From Cepaea nemoralis (Eukaryota > Mollusca > Gastropoda > Stylommatophora > Helicidae), in NCBI GenBank assembly GCA_014155875.1, contig JACEFZ010011112.1:661001-725000 (forward strand): DNA of 64,000 bases. Direction: 5' to 3'. Positions within the stretch are counted from its first letter, which is position 1. The number at the start of each line of letters is the position of its first letter. Of the stretch, positions 32,177-43,857 are shown one piece after another. The notes below the pieces were generated by a model. The model was not told the DNA's origin. It did not search any database and saw nothing but the letters and a program-made list of their open reading frames with translations. The position numbers and the translations under genes are program-made.

Positions 32177-33046
32177 CTTGAAACCAGTTTATTTTCATAC
32201 ATATATTGTCCCTTTATTTCTCAACATAATTTCCACCAACATTGATGCACTTATCCCATCATTTTATCAGTCCTTCCAAACCGGCTGCATAGAACTGCAT
32301 GTTCTGTTTTCTAAACCACGTTTTCACTTCACATTCAACTTCGGCGTCATTCGCGAAATGTCTCCCGCCAAGGTGGGTTTTCGGTGGACCAAAAAGGTGG
32401 AAATCGCTAGGGGCTAAGTCGGGGCTGTAAAGTGGTTGTTCCAGAACTTCCCACCTTGGTTAATTTTCTCCTGAGTTAATTGAGCCGTATGTGGTGTGGC
32501 ATTGTCATGAAGAAGCAACACTAGTCAGCAGTCCTGGACGTTTTCTTTGAATTGCATCATGAAGCATCGATAGAACTTCACAATACGATTCAGAATTCAC
32601 ATTGTCACCTTTCTTCTTGAAATTGGTTGAAAGCACTCCTTGACAATCCCAGAACACTGTCAGCATAACCTTCCCTGTTGATGGCATAACCTTGAATTTT
32701 TGGACACAAGGCGAAGAAAGATGTTTCCATTGCATTGAAGCACGCTTTGATTCGGGCTGGTAGTCAGCATAAAGAAGAAGCATTTCCTAATGAATGTCCT
32801 TTGCAGGCAGTCCTTTTTCCCACAAAAACGCACAACAGCACGTTGCTCTTCGGTTGTACACTCCGTAAGTACAGTCACCATTTTGTTTATGCGCTGAGCA
32901 AGTGCATAAGACACCTAGCGCCACCTGACGAACGGGAATATAAAGTTTGATGTTGCTGTCACCTAATGACACCTGTAGAGAACACTAACTACATTTACCT
33001 GCCATCCCACAGAACTGTGTGACTTACTTATTGACTCACTCCCGTG
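32177..33046 (-). pseudogene. Mariner-like transposase, decayed and truncated
   Basis: The minus strand encodes blocks of a mariner transposase: FVRFCGKKD-like N-terminus near 32820, then ESKRASMQWKHLSSP, PSTGKVMLTVFWDCQGVLST, NVNSESYCEVLSMLHDAIQR, KRPGLLT. These cover the catalytic core around the DxxG/VFWD motif. Frames are shifted repeatedly. The right terminal repeat is at about 33014-33046 (GACTTACTTATTGACTCACT); the left end is missing where it abuts the 254 bp unit. Confidence 0.88.
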
Positions 33047-33284
33047 TTTAAAAAAAACTTATTTTTCTGCTTTTCATTTCCCACTACCTTTCATCTCCAT
33101 ATAAAAACTCAAAGAAGGAAATATCCTTTTCCACACAACACACATCCTTTCACATCCTTCACAGCTTTACAGTTTAAACTTTATGATCATGAACTGGCCA
33201 GGTAACAAATAGCACAGTATGTGTAGATGGTGACCAAATCATGACTGAAATATATTCATTTTCTCCACATACCATGCTACACAG

Positions 33285-33385
33285 TGATGGCTTGTGTCAA
33301 TGATGAAGAGAATGAGGTGGAAATTGAGGAGGACGAAGAATGGGAAAAAGAACTGCTTCAAGAAATAATGGAACTGAATAATTAA
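33285..33385 (+). CDS. SYAP1: SYAP1-like protein, alternative terminal exon (acidic helix copy b)
   Basis: Preceded by CATGCTACACAG. Entered in phase 1 it reads MACVNDEENEVEIEEDEE, then WEKELLQEIMELNN and a TAA at 33383-33385. The WEKELLQE block matches WEKELQQE of the exon at 41306 and WKKELEE of the exon at 12580, so the three are copies of one exon. Because it has its own stop, its use would give a shorter C-terminus lacking the DLEREILQQIEQE segment. Downstream, no AATAAA is obvious in the first few hundred bases. A decaying duplicate that is never spliced in is the alternative, although the frame and acceptor are intact. Confidence 0.65.
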
Positions 33386-33950
33386 TTTCCTTGAGGTTAA
33401 AAAGCTTGTTGTGGAAATGGGTAAATACACCAGGAGGGTGAAAAAACATGTTTCTTTCAATCTTCTGATGCCAGTTGGGGTTGCTGGTTGTGGAGTCCAC
33501 ATTAATTATCCTAGTTGAAAATAATGGGAACAAAAGATCCCTGGAAAAATGTATCTACCTGGCCATAACGGTTCTTATAATTTCAGCTTGTTTCATTTTC
33601 TTTTGTAGTTTGTTGGTGGTTTTAAATATTTCTTGGTAAAGAATAACTGTTTAACCTTTATGTAACAAACCCATTTACTTTTCCTTTTTGTGTTAAATTA
33701 TTTTAATTGTGGGTCAGGTTGGGTGAATTGTTGTCTTTACATACATTAGCGAGTTCTCCACATTATGCCAGTGACTGATGAGGTGTCTGGTAAGATTCTT
33801 GTTTCTGCAGGGAAGGTACACTTAACTAAAAACAAATGTCAGCAATCACACTAGAGATCTATTTAAATTAAAAGCTATGTTTGTTTGAGGCCACATCATG
33901 AGATTTCCATATAATGGTATAGTAATCTTTAGTGTACAAATAACTCTGAG
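33386..33950. other. Downstream of exon b, nothing recognised
   Basis: May include the 3' untranslated region if the exon at 33285 is a real terminal exon. No repeat family or coding frame was recognised. Confidence 0.35.
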
Positions 33951-33954
33951 ATTG

Positions 33955-34370
33955 TTTTGGAGGAACATAAAGAGATGTACAGAAAATGTTATAATAACTT
34001 GAACTGTAGGGATGATGATTGTAAAGAACATAAAGAGATGTACAGAAAATGATATGATAACTTGAGTTGTGGGGAGGGAGAGAGTGAAGAAGATAAAGAG
34101 ATGTACAGACAATGTTATGATAACTTCAGCTGCAGAGAGAGAGAGAGTGATGAACATAAAGAGATGTTCAGGAAACTCTATGATGACTTGAGGGAACATA
34201 TAGAGATGTTCAGAAAATTCTGTGCTGACTTGGAGGAACATAAAGAATACACAGACAATGTTATGATAACTTGAACTTTGGCAAGGGAAAGAGTGACAAA
34301 CACAAAGAGATGTTCAGGAGACTCTGTGATGACTTGGTTGGAACACAGTGAGATCTTCAGTGAACTCCAT
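33955..34370 (+). repeat. Coding-like tandem repeat (EHKEMYRKCYDNLSC-type)
   Basis: A roughly 48-66 bp degenerate unit carrying GAACATAAAGAGATGTACAG. One plus frame gives repeated EHKEMYRKCY-like and EHKEMFRKLYDDL-like heptads (open at 34062-34274). The units keep the frame better than neutral drift would suggest, but a TGA interrupts the second unit, and there is no start or splice site that I can support. It follows 570 bp after exon b. Confidence 0.6.
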
Positions 34371-34469
34371 GGTGGGGGGTGCTGTGAACAGATTTGTGGA
34401 AAACCACTAAGACAACATTACAAACACATAACTTTCTAAGTGGTTAAATACACGGTGGAGGTTGTGGTA

Positions 34470-34775
34470 GATTCTTCTATTTTGTTTTGTTTCCTCGCTT
34501 TGATCTTGAGTGTAGTCCACGCACGTTCTACTACTGCTAGTTGCTACCACTATGGTGTACATGGGACAGATGTTTGCACATGGATTAGCTTTCTCTATTA
34601 CCAGTATCCCCCCTCCATCTTCTGAGGTACTATTAATTTATGTAGCCAGGTCAAGGATGAGAAATCAACAATTTAGTCCAACTTACCAGTCTAGGGGGTT
34701 GAACCCGCTATCGAGCCATTAGCGAACTGGAAGTTTAAGTGTAAGCTCTCGTATCCTTTCAGCTTTGCTGACCTC
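34470..34775 (-). repeat. tRNA-derived SINE, family B
   Basis: Collinear with 3150-3455 and contains GGATTAGCTTTCTCTATTAC and the B-box complement GGGTTGAACCCGC. The A-box region is diverged (CAGCTTTGCTGACC). Confidence 0.8.
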
Positions 34776-34934
34776 AGGAAACCAGATTGTTTTAGTATGC
34801 TCTGACCAAATGTAAACAATTATGAGAACACATTACACAGTGATTGGGATTCACAGAAAAGTCAATCACAGATCGTGTATTACTTAGAATCGAAAGTGTA
34901 TAATTATTAGGAATAAACTGGCACTCATAAGAAA

Positions 34935-35105
34935 GCCTAAGGCTATGCAATGGCTAGCATGCTTGCCTGTTGGTCCAGTTGTGTTTAATGTCTATCAAGG
35001 CAGATATTTTTAATTGACCTGAAACATCTGGTGCCAGAATATTATTGTTCACATCACATATTGAGTGCCAGTTGGTCTATACAAATATGGCACTATCTCC
35101 ATGAA
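34935..35105 (+). repeat. SINE family A
   Basis: Head reads AGGCTATGCAATGGCTAGC and the body has CACATCACATATTGAGTGCC and AGTTGGTCTATACAAATATG. The polymerase III boxes are degenerate. Confidence 0.7.
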
Positions 35106-35396
35106 CTCAAACTCATCAAGGCATATAAATGTGTCCTTTTATTTTACATAAGATTACTGTGGTTTTTATCCATGTTTATTAAAGACTTCACTGGTGTGGG
35201 TGTTTTGGTGCGAAATGTTCTTTGACAATGTGGGCAACAGCTCTTGATGTCCAGTTTGCTTCACAAATGACTACACCCTAGCGTATTGATTTACGCCACA
35301 AGTTTCGGTCTTTGGAGCAGTCTTCTGAGTGCCGTGATGAATACCAAACTAACTAATACTTAACTAGTGGCCAAATTCTTAAACACTATTTAAAGA

Positions 35397-35545
35397 TTGA
35401 ATCCTTGTTAGAGATTCAATTTCTGTTAGAAATTCACAGTGTTATAGATTCACTCCCAGTTAGAGATCCACTCCCAGTTAGAGATCCACTCTCAGTTAAA
35501 GATTCACTCCCATTTAGATATTCACTATTAATTAGAGATTCACTT
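35397..35545. repeat. 18 bp tandem repeat, about 8 copies
   Basis: Unit AGTTAGAGATCCACTCCC. Inner copies are near-identical and outer ones diverged. Confidence 0.85.
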
Positions 35546-37137
35546 CGTTATTAGCAGGAAGTCAACAGATGAAAATAACATGGAAGAAAATTTACAATTT
35601 TTATTGGCATTCATAGAAGACATATGAAACAAATATAAATTAAAATATACACTAGACAACAGAAAAATGGAAATCAAAGTGCAAACTGAGATTTGAACCT
35701 CTCACCTCTAAATGATGACTGTGCCTTGCTGAAGGTTTTAAGGCAGATATACAAAAGAATAGGAAATTAAACGTTGCACTTATTATCATCAGGTAGAAAG
35801 TATTTACAGGATGTTTGCTCTACCCACAGCCTGTTGAAATGACTCTCGGTCTTTTGTCAGTTCACCTGCTTAGTGCATGTTCTTGCCTTAGGGGGATGCA
35901 CTGGGTTGATTAGTTGGTCTGTTCATTTGTTGTGAATCCTCGTCAGAAAGATTGTGAGTTTTCAGTCAAGTGCAATGACATTCAGGTCATCTGAGCCCTG
36001 AAGAGGCCTTGCATGCTTCAGAGTGAAGTTGGTTTAGAGAGTTTGCTTCTGACACGGTACCAAAGTACCATCTGTTTTGAGATTATGTTGCAGAGCTCTC
36101 CTTCCCTTCTCCAACTGCATAGTCTAGCAGGGTGTTGGCAAAACCAGTACTGAAACTTCACATCTGTGGAGAGGGATGTCAGGATGCAACCAAATCATGT
36201 TTCAGCACAGTACATGCGGACTGGATGAGATTAGGCCTAAGTTCATCATGTTTCCTCCATATGTTTTAGGCATTTCTTTGTCAACAAAAAACTAGACAAC
36301 AGAAACATTGAAAGTTATTCACACACACACACACAGGGATTTGAGCCTTGTCCCTACAGTTGATGAACCAACATGGTTAAGATTGCCAAGCTGATAAATG
36401 TACTCAAATATAGAGACAGAATGTTTATACCACACTTTTTCAAGGTACAAGACCAAGGGGATGTTCAGCAAAGAAATACAGTGTAGAACTAAATTAAAAC
36501 AAGCTGAAAATAGTAGGCTAGAATAGAATAGGAGGGATATAAACAGATAGTGATTGTAGCAAAGAGATTTAGAGACCCGTGAAGCTCAAAACGGAAACAA
36601 AGATATACGATAATTCTAAAAATGCCAAGGACGGTGAAAGCAATCAATAAGTAAATGGATCTTAGAACAGGTCAGTTTACCGGAATAATAACAGTAAAAA
36701 AATGTGACAATTATTCAGCTACATGCTTTTGCCATTTCTTGCCTCATATATTATGCAGAAGGATTGCAAAACAAAATGAAAAAACAAGGAAGAGAGAGAG
36801 AATAGGGGAGGACTGGTTACATATACACACAATTATTTATACTCACATTTGCACATGTTTAAAGTTTTTTATTACTGAATTATATCTTTTAATATGAATA
36901 TTCCTTGGGTGATAAAAATAACTTAAATGTTCTCGTATCTTTTATTAGAAACTTATATGTGCATTAATTATTACTGTTATGTGAGAAACTTAGTTAGCTG
37001 TGTTCACCGTTAACTAATCTTTAAAGCAGCATTGTAGATGCTTATTATTCTAGCTTCTTTATTTGTTATTTTATCTTTCCATGATATTCACCTGATTTCT
37101 CTATATATTCAAAACAATGTTTTCCCGTAGTGAATTT
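35546..37137. other. Intronic sequence, no gene recognised
   Basis: Contains a (CA)n at 36320-36335 and two segments sharing ACTAGACAACAGAAA (35650 and 36290), suggesting an old dispersed repeat. Otherwise nothing supportable. Confidence 0.4.
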
Positions 37138-37553
37138 AAATAACGAAGACACAAACAATAGATTGCACGATTTATTGCCTGGCATATTTCGCTGCATCTC
37201 GTCAGGTACATACTGCAGAAATCACACAACTTACGTGAATTAACTAGATAAATCCTTCAAGTTGAAATATACACATATTTGCACAGTAATGTCACTTATC
37301 TACACGGTAATTTTAAGCTAACTAACATGTCTTTCTGTTTGCACAATTCTGGCTTGTGTTGATAGATCATAATTGCTTCTGCAAATTTTAACAAGCGAGT
37401 ATTTTGTGTGTTAAACAACACGCGAAATGCAGTGTCTCTGTCCACAACATGGCCACTTTCGACAATGTGCCTCCCGATTGAAGACGCCGGGAGCTTCCGG
37501 TGTGTCGGCCCCACGAGGCTAGCATCTCCTGTGTGTTGTATCTTGTTGACCCA
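37138..37553 (-). pseudogene. Penelope-like element fragment: GIY-YIG endonuclease C-terminus and terminal repeat
   Basis: On the minus strand, codons from about 37553 to 37296 read WVNKIQHTGDASLVGPTHRK, LPASSIGRHIVESGHVVDRD, then LLKFAEAIMIYQHKPELCKQ. The H-x-x-x-x-GH and E-A-x-x-I-x-x-x-P-E-L pattern matches the C-terminal part of the GIY-YIG endonuclease of Penelope-like retroelements. The following 85 bases lead into a terminal repeat (37138-37215) that recurs at 46960-47040. The open frame upstream of 37553 belongs to an adjacent LINE fragment in the opposite direction. Confidence 0.7.
37164..37210 (-). ncRNA. Candidate hammerhead ribozyme (copy 1)
   Basis: Minus-strand RNA contains the conserved core CUGACGAG (37198-37205), GAAA (37187-37190) and AUC before the cleavage point (37169-37171). 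UGUAC (37206-37210) pairs with GUGCA (37164-37168) as helix I. A UGCC-A-GGCA palindrome fills helix III, as in dimeric hammerheads. Helix II shows only its closing G-C pair clearly. Hammerheads in the terminal repeats of Penelope-like elements are established, and this lies on the same strand as the adjacent endonuclease fragment. Confidence 0.55.
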
Positions 37554-37890
37554 TTGAGGTGGGTTTACGGGGGAATGAACAGGCTGATAGGCTAGCAGGG
37601 GCTGCACCTCTTGGTGGTATCTTGCCTATGGACAAGGGGGAGGTGGTCGTGCGCTTGTGGGACCAGGTGGAGAAGGCGGAGGAACAGATTGAGAACCCAT
37701 ATGTGGAAAGAATGAGATTGCGGGTGATCGGCAGGAGTTCTGGAAGAATCTCAAAACCGAGGGGGAAGACCGGGAGAACATTTAATCAGATAGCGGTGGG
37801 AACGATTAGTAGTATGACTCTTCGCTGGCTGTTGAACGAGGGGACTGAGCACGTATGGGAATGTCCTGAGTGCAGTGATATCAGTTCTTG
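37554..37890 (+). pseudogene. LINE RNase H C-terminal fragment
   Basis: Plus frame reads MGLRGNEQADRLAGAAPL, the final motif of a LINE-type RNase H, then RTFNQIAVGTISSMTLRWLL and EHVWECPECSD. The GNEQAD block carries the last catalytic Asp. The catalytic N-terminal half is missing. Confidence 0.75.
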
Positions 37891-38280
37891 ACTCAACTCA
37901 ATAGGACACGTTAGGAGGATGGATGATGGTAGAATACCAAAGGATATTTTTTGGGTGAATTACAGACGGGTAAGAGATCTCAGGGTCAGCCTCTACTACG
38001 ATACAAAGATGTGTGTAAGCGGGACATGACTGATACAGGCATTGATAATGCACATTGGGAGCAAGTCACCGCTGAATGTGTTGCATGGAGGGCACATATC
38101 AGAAATGGAATAAAGACAAAGGAGAAAATGATTGCATATAGGTCACACACGGAATGTATGAGATGTAAGATGGTACGTGATGTTGAAAATGACCACGTGT
38201 TCATGTGCATCCACTGTGGACAAACATTTACAGCGCGAATTGATCTGATCAGTCACATTGGCTACCGCCATGGTTTGTAG
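37891..38280 (+). pseudogene. LINE C-terminal fragment with C2H2-like finger
   Basis: Begins IGHVRRMDDGRIPKD, shifts once near 37950, and continues GKRSQGQPLLRYKDVCKRDM, HWEQVTAECVAWRAHI, then CIHCGQTFTARIDLISHIGY and RHGL before TAG. Same family as 30250-31506 but a separate insertion. Confidence 0.8.
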
Positions 38281-38829
38281 TTATTATGCCTTTTTGAAGC
38301 ACAATGTAACAAACTATATCTGTCAAGACGGCAAGGTGCCAATACAGATACAATAATTTAATTTTATCTTAGATGTTTTCTCTTGTCTAAAGAAAATACT
38401 AAACTATCATTATTCTAGCTCTCAAAATGTATATTAGTGTGATTTAGCTTATTATCTTATGTGAAACAATTGCATCATTATTTCAGCTCTTACATTGTAC
38501 ATCTGCACTAAACAAACAATGACAAACTGTGTATTACTTTGTATTTGGAACATTTATTTTTCCAAAATCCCCAAAATGTATGCATAATAATCTGAACATT
38601 TTCTCATGCTTGTAATCTGTCTGCTTACATTTTTACCATCACTCCTAGTATTAGAAGCCCACCTTTTCTCTAGTGCTTTTAACTTTTGTTTCTTATATCA
38701 TTATATCAGTTTAGCAATTGTGCTGTGTGTCTTACTCTTTGAACATAGCTATATACATCAGAATAGCACTTTTTTATCAAGTGTTTAATTTATCTTATGT
38801 GATTTTAACATTTAGGTAGTGCAAATGAA
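38281..38829. other. Intronic sequence, nothing recognised
   Basis: AT-rich; no coding frame, SINE head or tandem repeat stands out. Confidence 0.4.
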
Positions 38830-39150
38830 CTATTTAGACATCACACTAGGTATCAGAATAACACCCATTTATAGTTATTAACTATTCAAACATCACTTAT
38901 TGAATAAGAATAACATCCGTTTAAAGTTATTAACTATTCAAACACCACTTATTGTATAAGAATATACCCCAGTTATAGTTATTAATGATTCAAACACCAC
39001 TTATTGTATAAGAATAACACCCAGTTATAGTTATTAACGATTCAAACACCACTTATTGTTTAAGAATATACCCCAGTTATAGTTATTAACGATTCAAACA
39101 ACACTTATTGCATAATAAAAACATCCGTTTATAGTTATTAATTATTCAGA
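38830..39150. repeat. 52 bp tandem repeat, about 6 copies
   Basis: Unit contains CAGTTATAGTTATTAACGAT, TCAAACACCACTTATTG and TATAAGAATAACACC. Spacing of the AACACCACTT block is 52 bp (38941, 38993, 39045). Confidence 0.85.
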
Positions 39151-39288
39151 AACCTTTTTTGTTCTATGACAGTGAATCTTTGAATGAGAGCCAGCAAATT
39201 AGAAAGAGCTTGAAAGCAGTAAAGATATGGTTCTTGGGATGAATGTTGTGGATTTGGTCACCATCTACACATACTGTATACATACATA

Positions 39289-40140
39289 CTATTTTGGCAG
39301 TCCCAGATGGGTGGCACTAGTTAGTGTCATTCCGTGTGATTGTACAAGGACTTTAATGTCATCAATACATTTTCTTCTTGGGCGACCTCTTGCTCTCTTA
39401 TCAGATGTTCTTGGATGTAGCGCCAGTGCCGGTAGTTGATGGTGTTGTATTCTGACGAGATGGCCGAACCATTTGAGCTTCTGTCTTTTAATATAAGTGG
39501 AACAAGTTGTTGATTCCATTGTCTGTCTGATCACATTATTTCTGATTCAGTTTCCGATAGTTCTCAAGCATCTCATCTCACAGATGTTGATTTTGTGTAA
39601 GTGTGATTTGGATAAAATTCAAGTTTGACATTGGTAGCATGGGCTTGGTATGAATATGCTATTTATTATCTGTCATTTTGCAGACATAGGCATATTTGCT
39701 GGATTTAATATGGGTGATGTTGATATATAAGTGCACTTGCAGGCTGCCCTTGTCGCTGTAAAACAGTCACTGATCACCCACAAATAGAAGCTCATTTATT
39801 GCTAGTAATTCTGTTGTTTCATCTAAAGTAAAGAGTTTGAAATTTTCTGAATCAGTTCTTCAAGGCTTGCTTCTTTAGATATTCTGTCTATATAAATATT
39901 AAATAGCAGCGGGGAGAGCACACATCCCTGTCTCACTCCTGTATTAACTGTGAATGTATCTGTTCTTGTGTTATTATTGCACTGTGGTTTGAGCAGTACA
40001 TGGCTGTGATGTTTTCTAGCAAATGTCCTTATAATCCCAAGTCTTCAAGGAGGGTCCATAATTTATATCTACTCTGTCGAAAGCATTTTCCTGTTCTACA
40101 AACACAATATTCTGAGGGTAACTGCATTTGTTGGTTTTTT
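39289..40140 (-). pseudogene. LINE reverse transcriptase and C-terminus, decayed
   Basis: Minus strand shows FVEQENAFDRVD (RT motif), ETGMCSLPAAI (from GVRQGCVLSPLLFN), and a C-terminus MIRQTMESTTCSTYIKRQKL, KWFGHLVRIQHHQLPALALH, RARGRPRRKCIDDIK. Several stops are present. A plus-strand relative lies at 50215-50610. Confidence 0.75.
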
Positions 40141-40154
40141 TTTCTGTTGGTATT

Positions 40155-40400
40155 TCCTGTAAGCTGGTTTCCCTGGCCTAGGGGTTAAACGACTTTCTCC
40201 GTAATCCCGTTTATCCATGTGGGGTAACGCAGCGCGCGAGAATTGGTAGTGGTTCTCGTCGCACTGGTGACTTACGGAATAAATGAGCTGGCCGCTCAGA
40301 AAACAATGGCAAACTACTGAGCGTAATCTTGCCAAGAAATCAACAACAGCAGTAAAATGCTGGTGTCGTCAGCGATGTCCTGTAAAGGATATGCGGGGGG
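40155..40400 (+). repeat. SINE, family C (reference copy)
   Basis: Head has an A-box match (TGGCCTAGGGG); the core ACAATGGCAAACTACTGAGC and AATCTTGCCAAGAAATCAAC is followed by GCGATGTCCTGTAAAGGATA. It is inserted between two minus-strand LINE fragments. Confidence 0.8.
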
Positions 40401-40880
40401 AAAAAATGTCCTATAAATTCCATTTGTCTTTTTCCTTATGGTTTTGATTAGTAGTCTTGTATCACTTGCAGCTCTCAGTACCTCATTGTTATTATTTCTT
40501 TCTTCGTCAACAATATTCTCAACATCCTTCTAAGAATCACATCTACACTGTCTCCAGTCTCTTCACCGTTCCATTACTCATTGTCTGGCATTTGCATCCA
40601 TAGACATGAATATGTCACACACAACTTTTTAAATTGTTGTTCTTGTGATATTTCTATTTTTCATGACATTGTTCATTCTTGTAAAAGAATCTTTGGATGT
40701 GGTGATTCTGTTCTATATTTCTGGCCTGTCTTTGTGAAACCTAGGTATTGAAAATGATGGAGCTCTTTGATTTTTACAATATATAAAACTTGTTAGAGTT
40801 TGTGCTTTCTCTGAAACTACTATGAATTCTATTTTACTAATGTTTAATGATAATCCCTTTTAACTCTCCTCCACCACTAT
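40401..40880 (-). pseudogene. LINE reverse transcriptase C-terminal fragment
   Basis: Minus strand reads INIIEFIVVSEKAQTLTSF, FHKDRPEI, IVDEERNNNNEVLRAASDTR and LLIKTIRKKTNGIYR in shifting frames. This covers the thumb and start of the C-terminal region of a LINE. Confidence 0.6.
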
Positions 40881-41305
40881 ATCTCCACTATATCTAGAAT
40901 GGTTTGATAATAGAATAGCAATCCTTTTATGGTGGTTAATGTTTTGGACACCATGACCCATAGTGTCAGGATATCATCTGTTTTGTAGCTTAGTTCAACC
41001 ATAAAATACTCAAGAAAAAGTTTGAAAGTATGAATAAATGTATGAAATATATGAATAATAATCATTTTTGTTATGTGTTTGTTTGTGCTTGTGCCTATGT
41101 ATGCATGCATGTGTATTTTATAATTTATATTGACAAAGTTTAGTATTTATGACTTTAGTATTTTCCTTAAAGAAACATATGCAAAACAGTTGTCTTTTAT
41201 ACATTTGTGTAATCAAATCTGTTGGTAATATTTTCACTTGTGAACATTGATTCCCAAAAATTTTAGTATTTGTAACATTTTTATTTCATCCCATCTCTTG
41301 AACAG
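40881..41305. other. Intron end before the terminal SYAP1-like exon
   Basis: AT-rich with a polypyrimidine stretch and TTGAACAG acceptor at the end. No other feature. Confidence 0.5.
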
Positions 41306-41451
41306 GTGAGGAATGGGAGAAAGAGCTGCAGCAGGAACTACAGGACTACGAGCTTGTTGGTGGGGAAGGTGATGAAAGTAATACAGCAGACGACGATCTG
41401 GAGCGGGAAATTTTACAGCAGATTGAGCAGGAAGCCAGTTCATTGTTGTAG
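41306..41451 (+). CDS. SYAP1: SYAP1-like protein, terminal exon (acidic helix copy c, canonical C-terminus)
   Basis: Follows CTCTTGAACAG. Entered in phase 1 it reads GEEWEKELQQELQDYELV, then GGEGDESNTADDDLEREI and LQQIEQEASSLL before TAG at 41449-41451. WEKELQQELQ-YE-V is the hallmark of the SYAP1 C-terminus, and this is the closest of the three helix exons to it. The tail repeats the helix pattern (LEREILQQIEQE), as vertebrate SYAP1 also has a second W/L-x-KEI helix. No AATAAA is evident in the following ~800 bases, so the cleavage site is not located. Confidence 0.88.
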
Positions 41452-41828
41452 CCCATTCCCCCAACCTTATATCTGGTGTTAGGTTGTTAGCTTCTTGTTT
41501 ATGACCTAGTTTGCTCCACCATATGTTCATGATATATATTGTATCTATATCCCACTGTGTTTCAGCTATGATCATCGCATCAACTGGGATTTCCCTTACA
41601 TTTGGAAATAAGCATGAATACAGGGAATCATATTTTGGGATTAATAATTTTGTGGCACAAAATGGTTTATCATGTCTACACAGTTCATATATACATACAT
41701 TCATACAAACACATGCAGACAGTCTTTATAAGGACAGTATTTTGTGATATGGATTGATCATGGATTTAAGTTTATTTTCCTCTTTAATTGGTTTGCTTAT
41801 ATGTATTTTCCTATCCTGTATACCTTTC
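41452..41828. other. Probable 3' UTR and flank of the SYAP1-like gene
   Basis: No coding frame. Contains a short ATACATACATTCATACA stretch. The 3' end of the transcript cannot be placed from sequence alone. Confidence 0.4.
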
Positions 41829-41975
41829 TTCTTCTTCTTCTTCTTCTTCTTCTTCTTCTTCTTCTTCTTCTTCTTCTTCTTCTTCTTCTTCTTCTTCTTC
41901 TTCTAGTTCCTCCACTTTCTCCACTTCTTCTTCTTCTTCTCCTCCTCCTCCTCCTCCTCCTCCTCCTCCCTCACC
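41829..41975. repeat. (TTC)n/(TCC)n microsatellite
   Basis: About 75 bp of pure CTT repeats, then interrupted CTT and CTC repeats to 41975, continuing as imperfect pyrimidine-rich sequence to 42070. Confidence 0.95.
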
Positions 41976-42400
41976 TTCTCCTTTTCTTCTTCTTGTTTTG
42001 CTTTGGCCTTGTTCTCTACTCCTTCATCTTTTTTTCTCTTCTTCTTATTCTTCTTATTCTTCTTGATTTTTTTCTTATCTGTTTCTGCTTTCCTTGCTGT
42101 GTCAGGGTGTGGAGTTTTGGCACCAGCTCTGGTATGCATCTCATACACTCTGGTATTTCTTGCCTCATTTGTTATGCTATTCATTAATTATTTGTAGACA
42201 CAGCCATTCGCTTTTTTTCTCTCTGTTTTATCAGAGTGATATTGAAAATGTTGGACCAGTTAGGTTTTAATTGGACACTTAATGTAATGGCTAGGAGGTT
42301 ACAACAATGTCACGAGTGCAGTCGGGCGAGGGTTCAACAGCCACACTGGCCATTCGCTGAGAGGGGGGAAAGACTGGCCACCTACTCCTCTGTGCATTCA

Positions 42401-42822
42401 GGCCTACAAAGTGTGGTGGTCCTAACACTTCACAGGCCTAGAAAATGTGGTTGTCCTAACACTTCACAGACCTACAAAGTGGGGTTGCCCTAACACTTAA
42501 CAGGCCTACAAAGTGTGGTGGTCCTAGCACTTCACAGGCCTACAAAGTGTGGTGGTCCTAACACTTCACAGGCCTACAAAGTGTGGTGGTCCTAACACTT
42601 CACAGGCCTACAAAGTGTGGTGGTCCTAACACTTCACAGGCCTACAAAGTGTGGTGGTCCTAACACTTCACAGACCTACAAAGTGTGGTGGTCCTAATTC
42701 TTCACAGACCTACAAAGTGTGGTGGTCCTAACACTTCACAGACCTACAAAGTGTGATGGTCCTAACACTTCACAGACCTACAAAATGTGGTTGTCCTAAC
42801 ACTTCACAGACCTACAACGGGT
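42401..42822. repeat. 34 bp minisatellite (about 12 copies)
   Basis: Unit CCTACAAAGTGTGGTGGTCC, TAACACTTCACAGG. Spacing of CCTACA is exactly 34 bp (42505, 42539, 42573). Outer copies carry TTG for GTG and CAGA for CAGG. Confidence 0.95.
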
Positions 42823-43194
42823 TCATGCTTCGGGATTTGTGTTTTAATGATTTGGTCTTTGCTTTGTCTGTTGATGGACATTAAATATGGCTAAAGTATG
42901 CTTGTCTTCTTTGACAACGTAATGTTTACTATTTCTTTTTTTATATTTTTATGCTGATGTTAGTTCCTTTGATGACAGGATCTTGTACTGCTAGAGCAGT
43001 ACTGTGGTCAGCCAAGCCTCATCGTTGAATACCAGACATTTTTTTGGACAAGTATAATCAAGATATATAGGGTTTTGCTGAAAAGGAAATCAACAAACGA
43101 ATTGATCCATGCCGTTGGATATCGCAATTTTGGAGAGGCATAATCGTCCATGCCAGCCGGCAAGGCACTGGGTGATGATGATGTTGATTAGCAA

Positions 43195-43400
43195 GACGTC
43201 GACATGGCTGAAATGATAAGAGCACTTGCTCTTAAACTTCCAGTGTACTGATGGTGAGGTTAGCAGTTCAACAGCTGGACTTTACAAATGTTGACTTCTC
43301 GTTCAGAGAGGGGTGGCAAGCTACTGGACGTAAAATTGTCTAGAATATTAACAGGTGGTTGATTGCAACATAATACAAAGGACATGCACCATTTTTTTAA
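43195..43400 (+). repeat. Composite SINE: family B head joined to family C tail
   Basis: Head CATGGCTGAAATGATAAGAG has the family B A-box (TGGCTGAAATG). It continues to TTGACTTCTCGTTCAG, then switches at about 43300 to GGCAAGCTACTGGACGTAAA and ATTGCAACATAATACAAAGG, the family C 3' part. This is either a chimaeric SINE or an insertion junction. Confidence 0.6.
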
Positions 43401-43475
43401 AGAGTAATCAGGTGACATAAAGTGGACCAAATCAAACACTAACCTTTGTATGTGTATATGTATGGGTGTGTGTGC

Positions 43476-43600
<125 letters not shown>

Positions 43601-43857
43601 CCCCCCCCCAATTTACTAGATGGCTCCATTTTCTTTCTAAATATATCTGGTACTCATTTGATGATTGCTTGTCAACCTCAGAGACGTGGTGTTAGAAACA
43701 CATCCAGGGGAATTTCAATAGTTTAAAAACATTAACGTGTAAGAAAACTTGCAAACAAAAGTAGTTATAATCTATTTTTTGTGTTTCTTACTGGCATTTG
43801 TCAGTGTGACTTTCTTGTTGGTGTGTTTCCGTGTTTTGCTTGCAATTTGTTCATTTA

